A DNA stretch of 64,000 nt. It comes from Actinoplanes utahensis (GTDB lineage Bacteria; Actinomycetota; Actinomycetes; Mycobacteriales; Micromonosporaceae). The stretch's first letter is position 1. Every line of letters starts with the position of its first letter. The stretch spans positions 60,703-124,702 of the forward strand of contig NZ_BOMZ01000071.1 in NCBI RefSeq assembly GCF_016862455.1, given 5' to 3'. The notes beneath the pieces are model-generated. The model saw only the letters and a program-made list of their open reading frames with translations. It made no database searches and had not been told where the DNA came from. The translations under genes were made by a program, and so were the position numbers. Positions 23,382 to 32,021 of the stretch are shown in pieces.

Positions 23382-24369
23382 GCAGGCTGTCGGCGACCCG
23401 CTCGACACCCCGGCCGTCCACCGCGGCCCATCCGCTCGCGGCGAGCGCGGTGCGTTCGGCCGGGTCGAGGAGCAGCCGCCGCAGCGTGGCGACCGAGTCG
23501 TCGCCGAACTCGCCGAGACGGCCCAGTCCGGCGGCGAAGCCGCGTGCGACGGTCCGGTCGTACCCCAGGATCTGATTGTCGACGACCCAGACCAGGGCGG
23601 CGGCCCGGCCGAGGCAGAGCAGCTCCCAGGTCGAGGTGCCGCTGGCGCTGACCACGAGATCGGCCTCGACCAGCAGCTCGGGCAGGCGATCGGTCGGGCC
23701 CAGGATGTCGAACCGCTGGCCGTCTGCGGCCTCGATCGCCTCCAGTTCGGCGCGCAGGCTCGCGTCGGCCGCGATCACTGTCGCCTCGAGAGGCACCGCG
23801 GTGTCCGCTAGCAGTCGCGCCACCTGAGGCGCGGCACGGTAGGCGTCGGTTCCGCCGAAGAAGGCGACGACCTTGGGGGTACGCCCGGAAGAGTGCACCG
23901 GCGGCGCGGGCGGCCGCAACCGCCGTACCGCCGAACGCAGCAGCGCGTAGTCGAGACCGGCCAGCCGCACGTCCCCGTAATCGAGCGAGGTGTCCAGGTT
24001 CTGGTCGACGTAGATGTCGGCGTCCTGTCCGCGCGCCTCGCCGTCGACGATCGCCAGCACGGTCCGCCCGGTCGCCCGGACCGCTTTGCTGTGTGCCGGC
24101 GGCAGCGTGTACGAGTCCACCACCAGCGCGTCCAGCCTCAGCCGTTCGACCGCCGCGACCAGTTCGGTCTCGTCGGCGGGCGCCGGATGCCGGGGCAGCC
24201 CGCGGGTGGCGAGTTGCGCCTCGGCCCAGGCCACCCCGCCCAGGTCGCTGAGGAAGTGCACCTCCACGCCCCGTGCGGTCAGCTCCTCAGCGAGGGCCAC
24301 ACACCGGACGAGGTGTCCTACTCCGGTCTTCGCTCCCGCGTCGCACCGAATCCCGATCCGGGGCGTCAC
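23359..24369 (-). CDS. pseG: PseG-like UDP-sugar hydrolase of the nonulosonic acid pathway
   Basis: Predicted to remove UDP from UDP-2,4-diacetamido-2,4,6-trideoxy-beta-L-altropyranose, giving the free sugar for condensation by PseI. It is about 336 aa with a GT-B/MurG-like fold. The N-terminal GIRCDAGAKTGVGHLVRCVA matches the family's R-x-D-x(4-5)-G-x-GH-x-xRC motif, including the catalytic His. VVDSYTL, VVAFFGGTDAY and SASGTSTWELLCLGRA follow. The GTG at 24369 is chosen because the family begins a few residues before this motif. Upstream in-frame codons add a basic, disordered extension. It is the last gene of block 1, coupled by GTGA to a small ORF. Confidence 0.9.
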   Translation of the reverse strand: MTPRIGIRCDAGAKTGVGHLVRCVALAEELTARGVEVHFLSDLGGVAWAEAQLATRGLPRHPAPADETELVAAVERLRLDALVVDSYTLPPAHSKAVRATGRTVLAIVDGEARGQDADIYVDQNLDTSLDYGDVRLAGLDYALLRSAVRRLRPPAPPVHSSGRTPKVVAFFGGTDAYRAAPQVARLLADTAVPLEATVIAADASLRAELEAIEAADGQRFDILGPTDRLPELLVEADLVVSASGTSTWELLCLGRAAALVWVVDNQILGYDRTVARGFAAGLGRLGEFGDDSVATLRRLLLDPAERTALAASGWAAVDGRGVERVADSLLRERSPR

Positions 24370-24455
24370 GCTGTGCCGGCCTTGGCGTGCTCTCCCGGCC
24401 CTCGCGTGTGGCGTCGCCGGTCCGGTGCGGGCAGGTGCCGCTCGGTGCAGTCCAT
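24366..24455 (-). CDS. Possible 29-codon coupling ORF between pseF and pseG
   Basis: An ATG overlapping the pseF stop as TGATG opens a 29-residue ORF. Its TGA overlaps the pseG GTG as GTGA. It is out of frame with pseG and fills the 85-nt gap exactly. The peptide is basic (PAPDRRRHTRGPGEHAKAG) with no recognisable domain. It may exist only to carry ribosomes from pseF to pseG. Chance cannot be excluded. Confidence 0.3.
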   Translation of the reverse strand: MDCTERHLPAPDRRRHTRGPGEHAKAGTA

Positions 24456-25180
24456 CACGCCTGCTCAAGGTCTTTCTGGAGGATGTGCGCGTTGAGCTCG
24501 GCCAGCTCCGGCCGGTGACCGAGGAACTCGGCGACCGCGGCGGCGGTGATCGGCTCGTCCCCGAAGTGGTCGACGATCGCCTCGATGAGCCGCCAGTCCT
24601 CCTCGGTGTCCAGGGTCAGCCGCAGGAACGACAGGTCCGGCTGCACGGTCAGGCCGATCACGTCGAACTCGGCCGCGTGCGTGTAGATGTACGAGGTCAC
24701 GTGCGTGCGGTGGTGATCCTCGGCCAGCTTGTCGATGTCCTTGAGTACCGATGTCCGGACCACCTCGACGTCCAGCCCGCGTGGCAGGGTGCGGGTGATC
24801 GACGTGGTCAGGTAGTCGACGCCGGCCGCGTCGAACACCCGGTACGCCCGGGCGACCAGCCGCGGGTCGAGCAGCGGGCAGTCCGCGGTGAACCGCAGCA
24901 CGTGATCGGCCGACCGGCCCTCCAGCACCCCGAGGAACCGGGTGAGCACGTCGTCGACCGGCCCGCGGTAGCACTCCACGCCGATCGCGGCGCACTCGGT
25001 CATCACGGCGTCGTCGGCCGGCTCGGTGGTGGTCGCCACGACCAGCTCGTCGACGACCCCGCTCTGCCGGGCGGCCTGGACCACCCGATCGAGGACGGTG
25101 CGCCCGCCCAGCTGCCGCAGGACCTTGCCGGGCAGCCTGGTGGATCCCATCCGGGCCTGAATGATGCCGAGGGTCGTCAT
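24455..25180 (-). CDS. pseF: SpsF/PseF-like CMP-nonulosonate cytidylyltransferase
   Basis: A 241-aa nucleotidyltransferase predicted to activate the nonulosonic acid as its CMP derivative in the cytosol. GIIQARMGSTRLPGKVL (residues about 5-21) is the signature nucleotide loop of the CTP_transf_3/SpsF group. RFTADCPLLDPRL carries the metal-binding Asp. This is the SpsF-type enzyme rather than the Campylobacter PseF type, so assignment to the PseF step rests on context between pse genes. The ATG overlaps the preceding gene's stop as ATGA. Confidence 0.83.
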   Translation of the reverse strand: MTTLGIIQARMGSTRLPGKVLRQLGGRTVLDRVVQAARQSGVVDELVVATTTEPADDAVMTECAAIGVECYRGPVDDVLTRFLGVLEGRSADHVLRFTADCPLLDPRLVARAYRVFDAAGVDYLTTSITRTLPRGLDVEVVRTSVLKDIDKLAEDHHRTHVTSYIYTHAAEFDVIGLTVQPDLSFLRLTLDTEEDWRLIEAIVDHFGDEPITAAAVAEFLGHRPELAELNAHILQKDLEQA

Positions 25181-26679
25181 GTCCGTCCTTTTCGGATTCG
25201 ATTGCGGGCCGCACGGGCCAGGACGAGTCCGGCCTTGGCGGCGCGATAGCCGAGGTTGCCGCTGAACGCGGCGATCTGTGTCTTGGCGCGGCCCAGTTCG
25301 GCTTCGCGCTTCTCCAGTTCCACCTCGAAGAAGCGGGCGCGGGCCTCGGCGTCGGCGAGCTGCTCCCGCAGGGCGCGCATCTGCTCCTCGTGCTCTCGCC
25401 TGCTGTCCGGGAGGGTGTCTCCGGGATCGGCCAGGGGAACCGGCGCGGTGGTCAGCCCGGCGGCTCCGGCGAGAACCTCGGCGAGGCGGTCCGGTGCGGT
25501 GATACCCGGCCAGGGGTGGTGGTAACCACCGGTGGCCAGGGTGTGCGCGAAGCGGGCCAGCGCGTCCGGCCGCTCCGGCGTGAGGTCGAGTCTGGTGAAG
25601 CGGTCGCCGTCGACCAGCACGTCGCCGGCGTCGACGGTCGGCAGCGCGGCCATCCAGCCGGTGAGCAGCCGCCGCAGAGCCGGCAGGTCGTGGCCGAGAG
25701 CGGCGCTGAGCAGTTGCTCCTCCAGCAGCTTGCCGGCCGGCAGCGGGCCGTTCAGCTCCGGCGGGCCCTGCACCGCGCGGCGCAGCCAGCCGCCGTCGGG
25801 CGCCTTCGTCACCTCGGCGATCGAACCGCCCGGCCCGGCGATCAGCGCGGGCGGCACCGGAACGTTCTGGTCCGGGCGGGTGGCTCGCTGGGCGACGGCC
25901 AGCCAGGCGGGCGCCAGTTCGGCGCCGATGCCGCGGCGCACGGACGCGGCGGCGAGCCGCCGGGGGTCACTGAGGACGGACCTTCCCCGGTACGCCGGAG
26001 CGACAGCCGCCGCGGCCAGGGCGGCGAGCGCGTCAAGCGGCCCGTACTTCAGGGTCTCCGGGGTGACCAGCAGGGTCGGATGTGCCGGGAGCGGCCAGGC
26101 GGCGGCCAGCCCGGCGACCGGCAGGCCCTCGGCGCCGAGCAGGGCGGCGAGCCGGTCGGCGCGGCCGGGAGCGCTGCCGAAGTCGGCGAGCGGGTGCCAG
26201 GCGTCACCGGTCCGTGCCGCGGTCGGCACGCCGGGGTCGACCAGCCGGTGCACGCCGAGCTCGTTCTCGACGGTGAGCAGCAGCGTGCCACCGGGGCGCA
26301 GGGTGCGCTTGAGGGCACGGACCGACTCGGTCCAGTCCAGTTGCGGGCCCTCCGGGGAGCACAGGCGCCGGGCGCCGTCCAGGGCGATCACCGCGTCGTA
26401 CCGGTCGGCTTCGGTGAGTTTGGACAGGTCGCCGCAGACCACCGTCACGCCGGAGAGCTCGCGGGCGGCCAGGCTCTCCGCGTCCGGCTGGGAGCGCAGC
26501 AGGCAGGTCACGTCACGCCGGTCGGCGAGCGCGCCGACCAGTTCGGCGTCGTGCGGGCCGGCGACCAGCACCCGGATCCCGGCCGGCAGCCAATCGATCA
26601 GATGCCGGTAGAGCGGACCGGCGGCGGGTGGGCGTTCTTCGGCGTAATCCGGCATCTCGCCACCGATCATCGTGATCAT
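25177..26679 (-). CDS. Methyltransferase-like protein of a duplicated module (B1)
   Basis: A 500-aa protein of unrecognised exact family. Residues about 25-160 look like a class I methyltransferase fold: GIRVLVAGPHDAELVGAL, VTVVCGDLSKL, YDAVIALDGARRL, ALKRTLRPGGTLLLTVEN. The usual GxGxG loop is degenerate, so SAM binding is uncertain. A middle region of unknown fold contains YHHPWPGITAPDRLAEVL. A charged coiled coil follows (REHEEQMRALREQLADAE to about residue 470), then a basic tail. The 43783-45522 product has the same layout and matching segments. The ATG overlaps the A1 stop (ATGA). Its position among pse genes suggests a role in decorating or transferring the sugar. Confidence 0.75.
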   Translation of the reverse strand: MITMIGGEMPDYAEERPPAAGPLYRHLIDWLPAGIRVLVAGPHDAELVGALADRRDVTCLLRSQPDAESLAARELSGVTVVCGDLSKLTEADRYDAVIALDGARRLCSPEGPQLDWTESVRALKRTLRPGGTLLLTVENELGVHRLVDPGVPTAARTGDAWHPLADFGSAPGRADRLAALLGAEGLPVAGLAAAWPLPAHPTLLVTPETLKYGPLDALAALAAAAVAPAYRGRSVLSDPRRLAAASVRRGIGAELAPAWLAVAQRATRPDQNVPVPPALIAGPGGSIAEVTKAPDGGWLRRAVQGPPELNGPLPAGKLLEEQLLSAALGHDLPALRRLLTGWMAALPTVDAGDVLVDGDRFTRLDLTPERPDALARFAHTLATGGYHHPWPGITAPDRLAEVLAGAAGLTTAPVPLADPGDTLPDSRREHEEQMRALREQLADAEARARFFEVELEKREAELGRAKTQIAAFSGNLGYRAAKAGLVLARAARNRIRKGRT

Positions 26680-27518
26680 GCGGCGACCTTAGCGGGGAGC
26701 CCGGCGCCGAAGGCGGGCCAGCCCAGGATCGCGCGCAGCTCGGCCGGGGAGGCCAGATGGCCGTCACCCAGCTCGGCCAGCGCGGTGGCCCGGGCCGTCT
26801 CCGGATCGGGCGCGGTGCCGTGCAGCTCCGGCCACTCGCGGCGGATCCGGGCGGCGGTCGGCGTGTCCTCGCCGTCCAGGTACATCGGATCGCCGTACAC
26901 CGCGGGGTCGCAACCGGCGGCGGCGCCGTAGAGGATCGCGGTGCTCAGCCGGTTCGACGCCACCCGTTTGTGCCGGCGCAGCTCGGCGAGCTGGTTGTGC
27001 AGGAAACGCGGGTCGGTCCGCATCCGCATGTAGCCACGGTAGCCGTGGCAGATGACGCGGCCGGATCGCTCGTACAGCGCCCGGATCCGCTCGTCCTGGA
27101 ACTCGTTCCAGTAGAGACAGAAGGTGATCGGGCCGGGCTCGGTGGCGGTGATCTCGTCGATCAGCCGGTGGTGGTCACCGGAGACCTTCTGCCCCTCCCA
27201 GCCGTGGAACGGGTACCAGATGGTGCCCTCGCGCGGCTGCTCCGGCGCGTCGTCCTCGGTGGACCGCAGGATGTAGAGGAACGGCGCGCCGATCACGGTC
27301 GCCAGCGGGCGGTCCATCGACCAGGCCCGCCGGCGGGTCCGCTCCGACCAGACGAAGATCGGACGGCCGGGCGCGTACGGCGTACCCGCGCCCAGCCCGT
27401 CCACCACGTTCCATCCGTGCTGCAGGTACCCCTCGATCCGGGGCGGATCGCCGCCGTCGAGTCCGCAGTACTCGGCGAGCACATGGGCGTGCCCGTAGAA
27501 GTGGTTGCCGTGGTGCAC
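26676..27518 (-). CDS. Conserved protein of a duplicated module (A1), possible GT-B-like transferase
   Basis: A 280-aa protein with no family I can name. Conserved segments shared with the paralogue at 42956-43783 are HHxNHxYGHAHxLAxYC at the start, GYLQHGWN, FYPFHGWEGQ-like WYPFHGWEGQK, NQLAELRRHKRV, SNRL and VYGDPM. The Arg/His-rich middle and the late small-residue helix before VYGDPM recall the nucleotide-sugar half of GT-B glycosyltransferases. That is inference. The start is the GTG at 27518, 3 nt after the pseC stop, and it aligns with the paralogue's ATG. Its stop overlaps the B1 start. Confidence 0.75.
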   Translation of the reverse strand: MHHGNHFYGHAHVLAEYCGLDGGDPPRIEGYLQHGWNVVDGLGAGTPYAPGRPIFVWSERTRRRAWSMDRPLATVIGAPFLYILRSTEDDAPEQPREGTIWYPFHGWEGQKVSGDHHRLIDEITATEPGPITFCLYWNEFQDERIRALYERSGRVICHGYRGYMRMRTDPRFLHNQLAELRRHKRVASNRLSTAILYGAAAGCDPAVYGDPMYLDGEDTPTAARIRREWPELHGTAPDPETARATALAELGDGHLASPAELRAILGWPAFGAGLPAKVAA

Positions 27519-27521
27519 CCG

Positions 27522-28646
27522 TTAGCTCCCGAGGATGCCGCGGAGCGCTTCCACCACGCGGTCCTGGTCGCTGTCGGTGAGGTCGGCGAAGAGCGGCAGC
27601 GAGATCTCCTCGGCGTAGAAGGCCTCCGCGTTCGGGCACATGCCCCGCTGGTAGCCGAGGTCCTCGAAGACCGGGTGCCAGTAGACCGGGATGTAGTTGA
27701 CCTGCACCCCGATGCCGGCCGCGCGCAGCCGCTCGAACACCTCGCGGCGGCGGCCGTCGAGCACGCGCACCGGGTACAGGTGACGCATCGGGTCGACATC
27801 CTCGCGCTGCGCCGGAAGACGCAGGCCCGGGACGTCGGCCAGCAGCTCGTCGTAGCGTGCGGTCAGCTCCGCGCGGCGTGCCTTGAACCCGGCGAGCCGG
27901 CTCAGCTGCGCGCTGCCCAGGGCGCAGAGCACGTCGGGCAGCCGGTAGTTGAGGCCGAACTCCTGCACCTCGTAGTACCACCCGCCCTCGTCGGTGCGCC
28001 GCAGCCGCTTCGGGTCCCGGATCGACCCGACGGTGCGGAAGTCGCGCAGCCGGTCCACCAGCTCCGGCCGGGTCGAGGCGACCGCCCCGCCCTCGGCGGT
28101 GGTGAAGTTCTTCGTCGGGAAGAACGAGAAGGTGGTCAGGTCGGCGAGGGTGCCGACCGGACGGCCCTTGTACAGCGAGCCGATCGAGTGCGCCGCGTCG
28201 CCGAGCAGGAACGCCCCGGCGCTGTCACTGATCTTGCGGAGCGCGTCGTAGTCGGCCGGGACGCCGGCGTAGTCGACCGCCGCGATCACCTTGGTGCGCC
28301 CGGTCACCGCGGCCTCCACGGCGGCCGGGTCCAGGTTGGCGGTGTCCTCCTCGACGTCGGCGAAGATCACCTTGGCGCCGAGCATCGCCGCGCCGGACGC
28401 GGTGGCGACGAAGGTCATCGGCGTGGTGACGACCTCGTCACCACCTCGCACGCCGGCCGCGGCGTAGGCCGCGTGCAGCGCCGTGGTCCCGTTGGTCACC
28501 GTCACGGTCGGCGCGCCGGTGACCTTCTCCAGGTCGGCCTCGAACTGGGCGACCCGCGGCCCGGTGGTCAGCCAGTCGCTGCCCAGGGCCGCGACGACCG
28601 CCTCGACGTCGGCGGAGTCGATCGACTGTCGTCCGTAGGGCAGCAT
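27522..28646 (-). CDS. pseC: PseC-like UDP-4-keto sugar aminotransferase
   Basis: A PLP-dependent sugar aminotransferase of the DegT/DnrJ/EryC1/StrS family, 374 aa. It is predicted to make UDP-4-amino-4,6-dideoxy-N-acetyl-beta-L-altrosamine from the PseB product. Motifs: LPYGRQSIDSADVEAV, TNGTTALHAAY, the PLP phosphate site, GDAAHSIGS (pyridine-binding Asp) and FFPTKNFTTAEGG, in which Lys179 is the Schiff-base lysine. RLPDVLCALG and INYIPVYWHP-like YIPVYWHPVF at the C-terminus are typical of PseC. The ATG shares one base with the pseB stop (TGATG). Confidence 0.93.
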   Translation of the reverse strand: MLPYGRQSIDSADVEAVVAALGSDWLTTGPRVAQFEADLEKVTGAPTVTVTNGTTALHAAYAAAGVRGGDEVVTTPMTFVATASGAAMLGAKVIFADVEEDTANLDPAAVEAAVTGRTKVIAAVDYAGVPADYDALRKISDSAGAFLLGDAAHSIGSLYKGRPVGTLADLTTFSFFPTKNFTTAEGGAVASTRPELVDRLRDFRTVGSIRDPKRLRRTDEGGWYYEVQEFGLNYRLPDVLCALGSAQLSRLAGFKARRAELTARYDELLADVPGLRLPAQREDVDPMRHLYPVRVLDGRRREVFERLRAAGIGVQVNYIPVYWHPVFEDLGYQRGMCPNAEAFYAEEISLPLFADLTDSDQDRVVEALRGILGS

Positions 28647-29626
28647 CAGTTCTCCGCGAGGAGGTTGCGCATGTCCTCGACGGTGAGCCAGAGATCGTTG
28701 TTGTCCGACCGGTAGTTGAAGCCGTCCGGAACCTCTTCGCCGCCGGGCGGGGTCTGGTAGCCCCAGCTCGCCACCACCGGCTGGACCACGTAACGGTCCT
28801 TGAAGCGCAGCGTGCGGCGGCTGTCGTCAGCGGCGATCATCTCCTCGTGGAGCTTCTCGCCGGGACGCATGCCCATCTCGTGGGTGGCGGCGCCGGGCGC
28901 GACGGCCTCGACCAGGTCCATGATCCGCATGCTCGGGATGCGCGGGACGTAGAGCTCGCCGCCCTGCATCACGTCGAACGAGTCGACGACGAACTGGACG
29001 GCCTGGTCCAGGGTGATCCAGAAGCGGGTCATCCGCTTGTCGGTGATCGGCAGGCTCTTGCCCTCTTCGGCGAGCTTGCGGAAGAACGGGACCACCGAGC
29101 CGCGGCTGCCCATCACGTTGCCGTAGCGGACCACGGCGAGGCGGGTCGGGTGGGTGGCGGCGTAGTGGTTGCCGGCGATCACGATCTTGTCGGCGGCGAG
29201 CTTGGTCGCGCCGTACAGGTTGATCGGGCTCGACGCCTTGTCGGTGGAGAGGGCGACGACCTTCTTCACCTCGGCGTTGATCGCGGCGTCGATCACGTTC
29301 TGGGTACCGTTGATGTTCGTCGCGACGAACTCCGACGGGTTGTACTCGGCGGTGTCGACCTGCTTGAGCGCTGCCGCGTGGACCACGTAGTCGATCCCGT
29401 GCATGGCCCGGGCGAGGCGCTTCTCGTCGCGGATGTCGCCGATGAAGAAGCGCAGGCGCGGGTCGTCGCCGAACATCTGACGAACCTCGTACTGCTTCAG
29501 CTCGTCGCGGGAGAAGACCACGATGCGGGCCGGGTCGAGGTGGGTCAGGGCGTACCTCAGGAAGGCCTTGCCGAAAGAACCGGTGGAGCCGGTGACAAGG
29601 ATCGAGGAGCCGGCGATTTCAGACAA
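28646..29626 (-). CDS. pseB: PseB-like inverting UDP-GlcNAc 4,6-dehydratase/5-epimerase
   Basis: First enzyme of the pathway, a cytosolic SDR of 326 aa that converts UDP-GlcNAc to UDP-2-acetamido-2,6-dideoxy-beta-L-arabino-hex-4-ulose. It has the NADP loop LVTGSTGSFGKAFL, HAAALKQVDTAEYNP and STDKASSPINLYGATK. The last carries the Asp-Lys and Tyr of the inverting dehydratase site. MTRFWITLDQAVQFV and MRPGEKLHEEMI are diagnostic of PseB rather than the larger membrane-bound PglF/CapD type. The TTG start has GGAG about 7 nt upstream. It heads block 1 and is divergent from the acyl carrier protein operon. Confidence 0.94.
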   Translation of the reverse strand: MSEIAGSSILVTGSTGSFGKAFLRYALTHLDPARIVVFSRDELKQYEVRQMFGDDPRLRFFIGDIRDEKRLARAMHGIDYVVHAAALKQVDTAEYNPSEFVATNINGTQNVIDAAINAEVKKVVALSTDKASSPINLYGATKLAADKIVIAGNHYAATHPTRLAVVRYGNVMGSRGSVVPFFRKLAEEGKSLPITDKRMTRFWITLDQAVQFVVDSFDVMQGGELYVPRIPSMRIMDLVEAVAPGAATHEMGMRPGEKLHEEMIAADDSRRTLRFKDRYVVQPVVASWGYQTPPGGEEVPDGFNYRSDNNDLWLTVEDMRNLLAEN

Positions 29627-29830
29627 GGTTTTCTCCGGGGGATCAGCGAGTGGCCGATTCGAGCAGCCAGGTACGTGGCGGAAGCATAACCAGCCGCGCT
29701 GTCATTTCCAGCGGACCGCAAGAACGTCGCCCTCAGTTCACCTTGCGTTCATCTGCTGTTTGTCGCCTAGATCAGGAACCTAGAGGATTGTGGAACTCCT
29801 CTGTTCACCCGAGCATCCTGGAGTTACCAC
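29627..29830. promoter_or_regulatory. Divergent promoter region between pseB and the acyl/Lux operon
   Basis: A 204-bp gap separates the two divergent operons and is less GC-rich toward the plus-strand side. A direct repeat CCTAGA occurs at 29766-29771 and 29779-29784, and GGAG lies 8 nt before the GTG of the carrier protein gene. No consensus promoter can be placed with confidence. Shared regulation of the two operons from here is plausible. Confidence 0.45.
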
Positions 29831-30073
29831 GTGACTGAGCTGCAGAGACTACGGGACGCGTTCCGTACCGCCCTCGATCTTCCGGCGGATGCGACCGTGG
29901 ACGACCTGCGCTACCAGGACAACGAGAAGTGGGATTCGCTCGCACACATGTCGCTGGTCGCGACCATCGAGGACGAGTTCTCGGTGATGATCGACACCGA
30001 TGACGTCATCGGCATGTCCAGCTTCGACGAAGCGGTGCGGATCCTCGGTAAATACGGGGTGGACGTCAAGTGA
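29831..30073 (+). CDS. Acyl carrier protein
   Basis: An 80-aa acidic carrier protein. Its phosphopantetheine attachment site is Ser36 in KWDSLAHMSLV, followed by the recognition helix IEDEFSVMID and GMSSFDEAVRIL. It is a dedicated carrier: it lies outside any fatty-acid synthase cluster and heads an operon of acyl-processing enzymes. The GTG start has GGAG 8 nt upstream. Its stop overlaps the next start as GTGA. Confidence 0.93.
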   Translation: MTELQRLRDAFRTALDLPADATVDDLRYQDNEKWDSLAHMSLVATIEDEFSVMIDTDDVIGMSSFDEAVRILGKYGVDVK

Positions 30074-30801
30074 GCGTCGCCCTGGTCACCGGGGCGTCGC
30101 GCGGCATCGGCCGGGCCACCGCGCACCGGCTCGCCGAGCAGGGCTACGACCTGGTCCTGCACGGTCACGGCGAGGCCGGCGTCGCCGAGGCGGCGGAGGC
30201 CCTCAGCGGCAAGTTCGGCGTCACGGTCAAGCACGCGGCCGGTGACATCGCCGACCCGGCGACCAGCAAGGCCCTGGTCCGGCTGGCCTTCGAGACCTTC
30301 AAGCGCCTGGACGCGCTGGTGGTCAACGCCGGCACGCACGCGGCCGGCATGCTCGGCATGACCCCCGACGCCACTGTCGAGCGGCTCTTCGCGGTCAACG
30401 CCGCGGGCGCGGCGTACACCCTGCAGAACGCGGTCCGCCTGCTCGCGCGCGCGGAGAAACCGTCGGTCGTGCTGACCGCCTCGATCACCGGCACCCACGG
30501 TGTCGCCGGTCAGGCCGTCTACGCCGCCTCCAAGGCGGCCGTGGTCGGGCTGACCAAGTCCGCGGCCAAGGAGCTCGGCTCCCGCGGCATCCGGGTCAAC
30601 GCGGTCGCTCCCGGCTTCATCGCCACCGACATGCTCGACACTTTGGACGAGGCGGGCCGCGCCGAGCGGATCGCCGACACCGCGCTCGGCCGGCTCGGCA
30701 CCGCCGAGGACGTCGCCGACGTGATCACTTTCCTTCTCTCCGACCAGGCCCGGTTCGTCACCGGCCAGATCATCGGGGTCGACGGAGGCCTGACGCTGTG
30801 A
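30070..30801 (+). CDS. SDR-family 3-oxoacyl-ACP reductase-like enzyme
   Basis: A 243-aa classical short-chain dehydrogenase resembling FabG, which reduces 3-oxoacyl-ACP with NADPH. It has the cofactor loop VTGASRGIGRATA, VVNAGTH, the catalytic triad region LTASITGTHG...YAASKAAV and the C-terminal FVTGQIIGVDGG. It follows the carrier protein directly (4-nt overlap), so an ACP-bound acyl group is a reasonable substrate. No ketosynthase gene is present here, so the 3-oxoacyl chain must come from elsewhere or the true substrate differs. Confidence 0.92.
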   Translation: MSVALVTGASRGIGRATAHRLAEQGYDLVLHGHGEAGVAEAAEALSGKFGVTVKHAAGDIADPATSKALVRLAFETFKRLDALVVNAGTHAAGMLGMTPDATVERLFAVNAAGAAYTLQNAVRLLARAEKPSVVLTASITGTHGVAGQAVYAASKAAVVGLTKSAAKELGSRGIRVNAVAPGFIATDMLDTLDEAGRAERIADTALGRLGTAEDVADVITFLLSDQARFVTGQIIGVDGGLTL

Positions 30802-32021
30802 ACCTGCTCCACCCGGACGCCCGCGTCATCGACGCCGCAACCGGGGAGTCGCTGACCCCTGCCCTGATCGACGAGGCCGCCGCCGCGCTGGCCGGTGAGT
30901 CACTGGTCTTCATGCCGATGGAGACCACGGTCGCGGCGGTCGCTCGTTACCTGGCGGCGCTGCGGCTGGGCAAGCCGGTCGTGCTGCTCGACCCGGACGC
31001 CGACCACTCCCGGCTGATCGAGCGGTACACCACCACCGATCTGCACCCCGACCTGGCGCTGATGCTCACCACCAGCGGGTCCACCGGCGACCCGAAACTG
31101 GTGCGGCTCTCCGCCTCGGCGGTGCGGGCCAACGCCGAGCAGGTGGCCGAGAGCCTCGGCATCACCTCCGACGACGTGGCGATCACCACACTGCCACTCT
31201 TCTACTCGTACGGGCTGAGCGTCCTGCACTCGCACCTGCTGCGCGGGGCGACGGTGGTGCTCGAGCGCACCGGCATCATGCAGAAGGACTTCTGGACGGC
31301 GGTGAACGAGCACCGGGTCACCTCGATGGCGTTCGTGCCGTACCAGTACGAGATGCTGCGCCGCCTGCGCTTCGACCCGGCGAAGTACCCGTCGGTGCGG
31401 ACCCTCACGCAGGCCGGTGGCCGGTTGCGCGCCGAGCTGGTGACCGATTTCGCCGGCCGGATGGCGTCCGCCGGCGGCCGGCTGTTCGTGATGTACGGCC
31501 AGACCGAGGCCGCACCCCGGATGGCCTGTCTGCCCCCGGACCGGATCGCCGACAAGCTCGGCTCGGCCGGCCTGGCGATGCCCGGCGGCGCCTTCGTGAT
31601 CGAGGACGACGAGGTCGTCTACCGCGGTCCGAACGTCATGATGGGATACGCCGAGAACGCCGCTGACCTGGCCCGCGGCGACGACCTGGGTGGCGTGCTG
31701 CACACCGGTGACCTGGGCCGGATCGACGACGAGGGCTTCCTCTTCATCACCGGCCGGATCAAGCGGATGGGCAAGGTCTTCGGCGTCCGGATCAACCTGG
31801 ACGACGTGGAGAAGCACTTCCCGGTCGCGGCCGTGGCCGGGGATGACAAGCTTCACGTTTTCGCCGAGAACATCACGGCTGACGAGGCCCGTGCGCTGCG
31901 TACCAAGATCGCCGAGTGGCTCGGCAGCCACTTCACCGGTGTCGACGTGCGCATTATTGAGGTCCTGCCGTTGCTCCCCAACGGCAAGACCGACTACCGC
32001 GCCCTGGAGGCGTCGCTGTGA
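30798..32021 (+). CDS. AMP-forming acyl-CoA/acyl-ACP ligase
   Basis: An ANL-superfamily adenylating enzyme, 407 aa, shorter than typical (about 500) because the N-terminal region is compact. Motifs are the P-loop LMLTTSGSTGDPKLVRL, FVMYGQTEAAP (A5), LHTGDLGRIDDEGFLFITGR (A7/A8) and the C-terminal LPNGKTDYRALE with the catalytic Lys (A10). It would activate a carboxylic acid as acyl-AMP and pass it to CoA or to the adjacent carrier protein. The GTG start overlaps the SDR stop (GTGA). Confidence 0.9.
   Translation: MNLLHPDARVIDAATGESLTPALIDEAAAALAGESLVFMPMETTVAAVARYLAALRLGKPVVLLDPDADHSRLIERYTTTDLHPDLALMLTTSGSTGDPKLVRLSASAVRANAEQVAESLGITSDDVAITTLPLFYSYGLSVLHSHLLRGATVVLERTGIMQKDFWTAVNEHRVTSMAFVPYQYEMLRRLRFDPAKYPSVRTLTQAGGRLRAELVTDFAGRMASAGGRLFVMYGQTEAAPRMACLPPDRIADKLGSAGLAMPGGAFVIEDDEVVYRGPNVMMGYAENAADLARGDDLGGVLHTGDLGRIDDEGFLFITGRIKRMGKVFGVRINLDDVEKHFPVAAVAGDDKLHVFAENITADEARALRTKIAEWLGSHFTGVDVRIIEVLPLLPNGKTDYRALEASL

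Noticed and set aside
24370..24468. Longer pseG starting at the TTG at 24468
   Set aside because: It would add 33 basic, disordered residues before the family's N-terminal motif, which normally begins within a few residues of the start.
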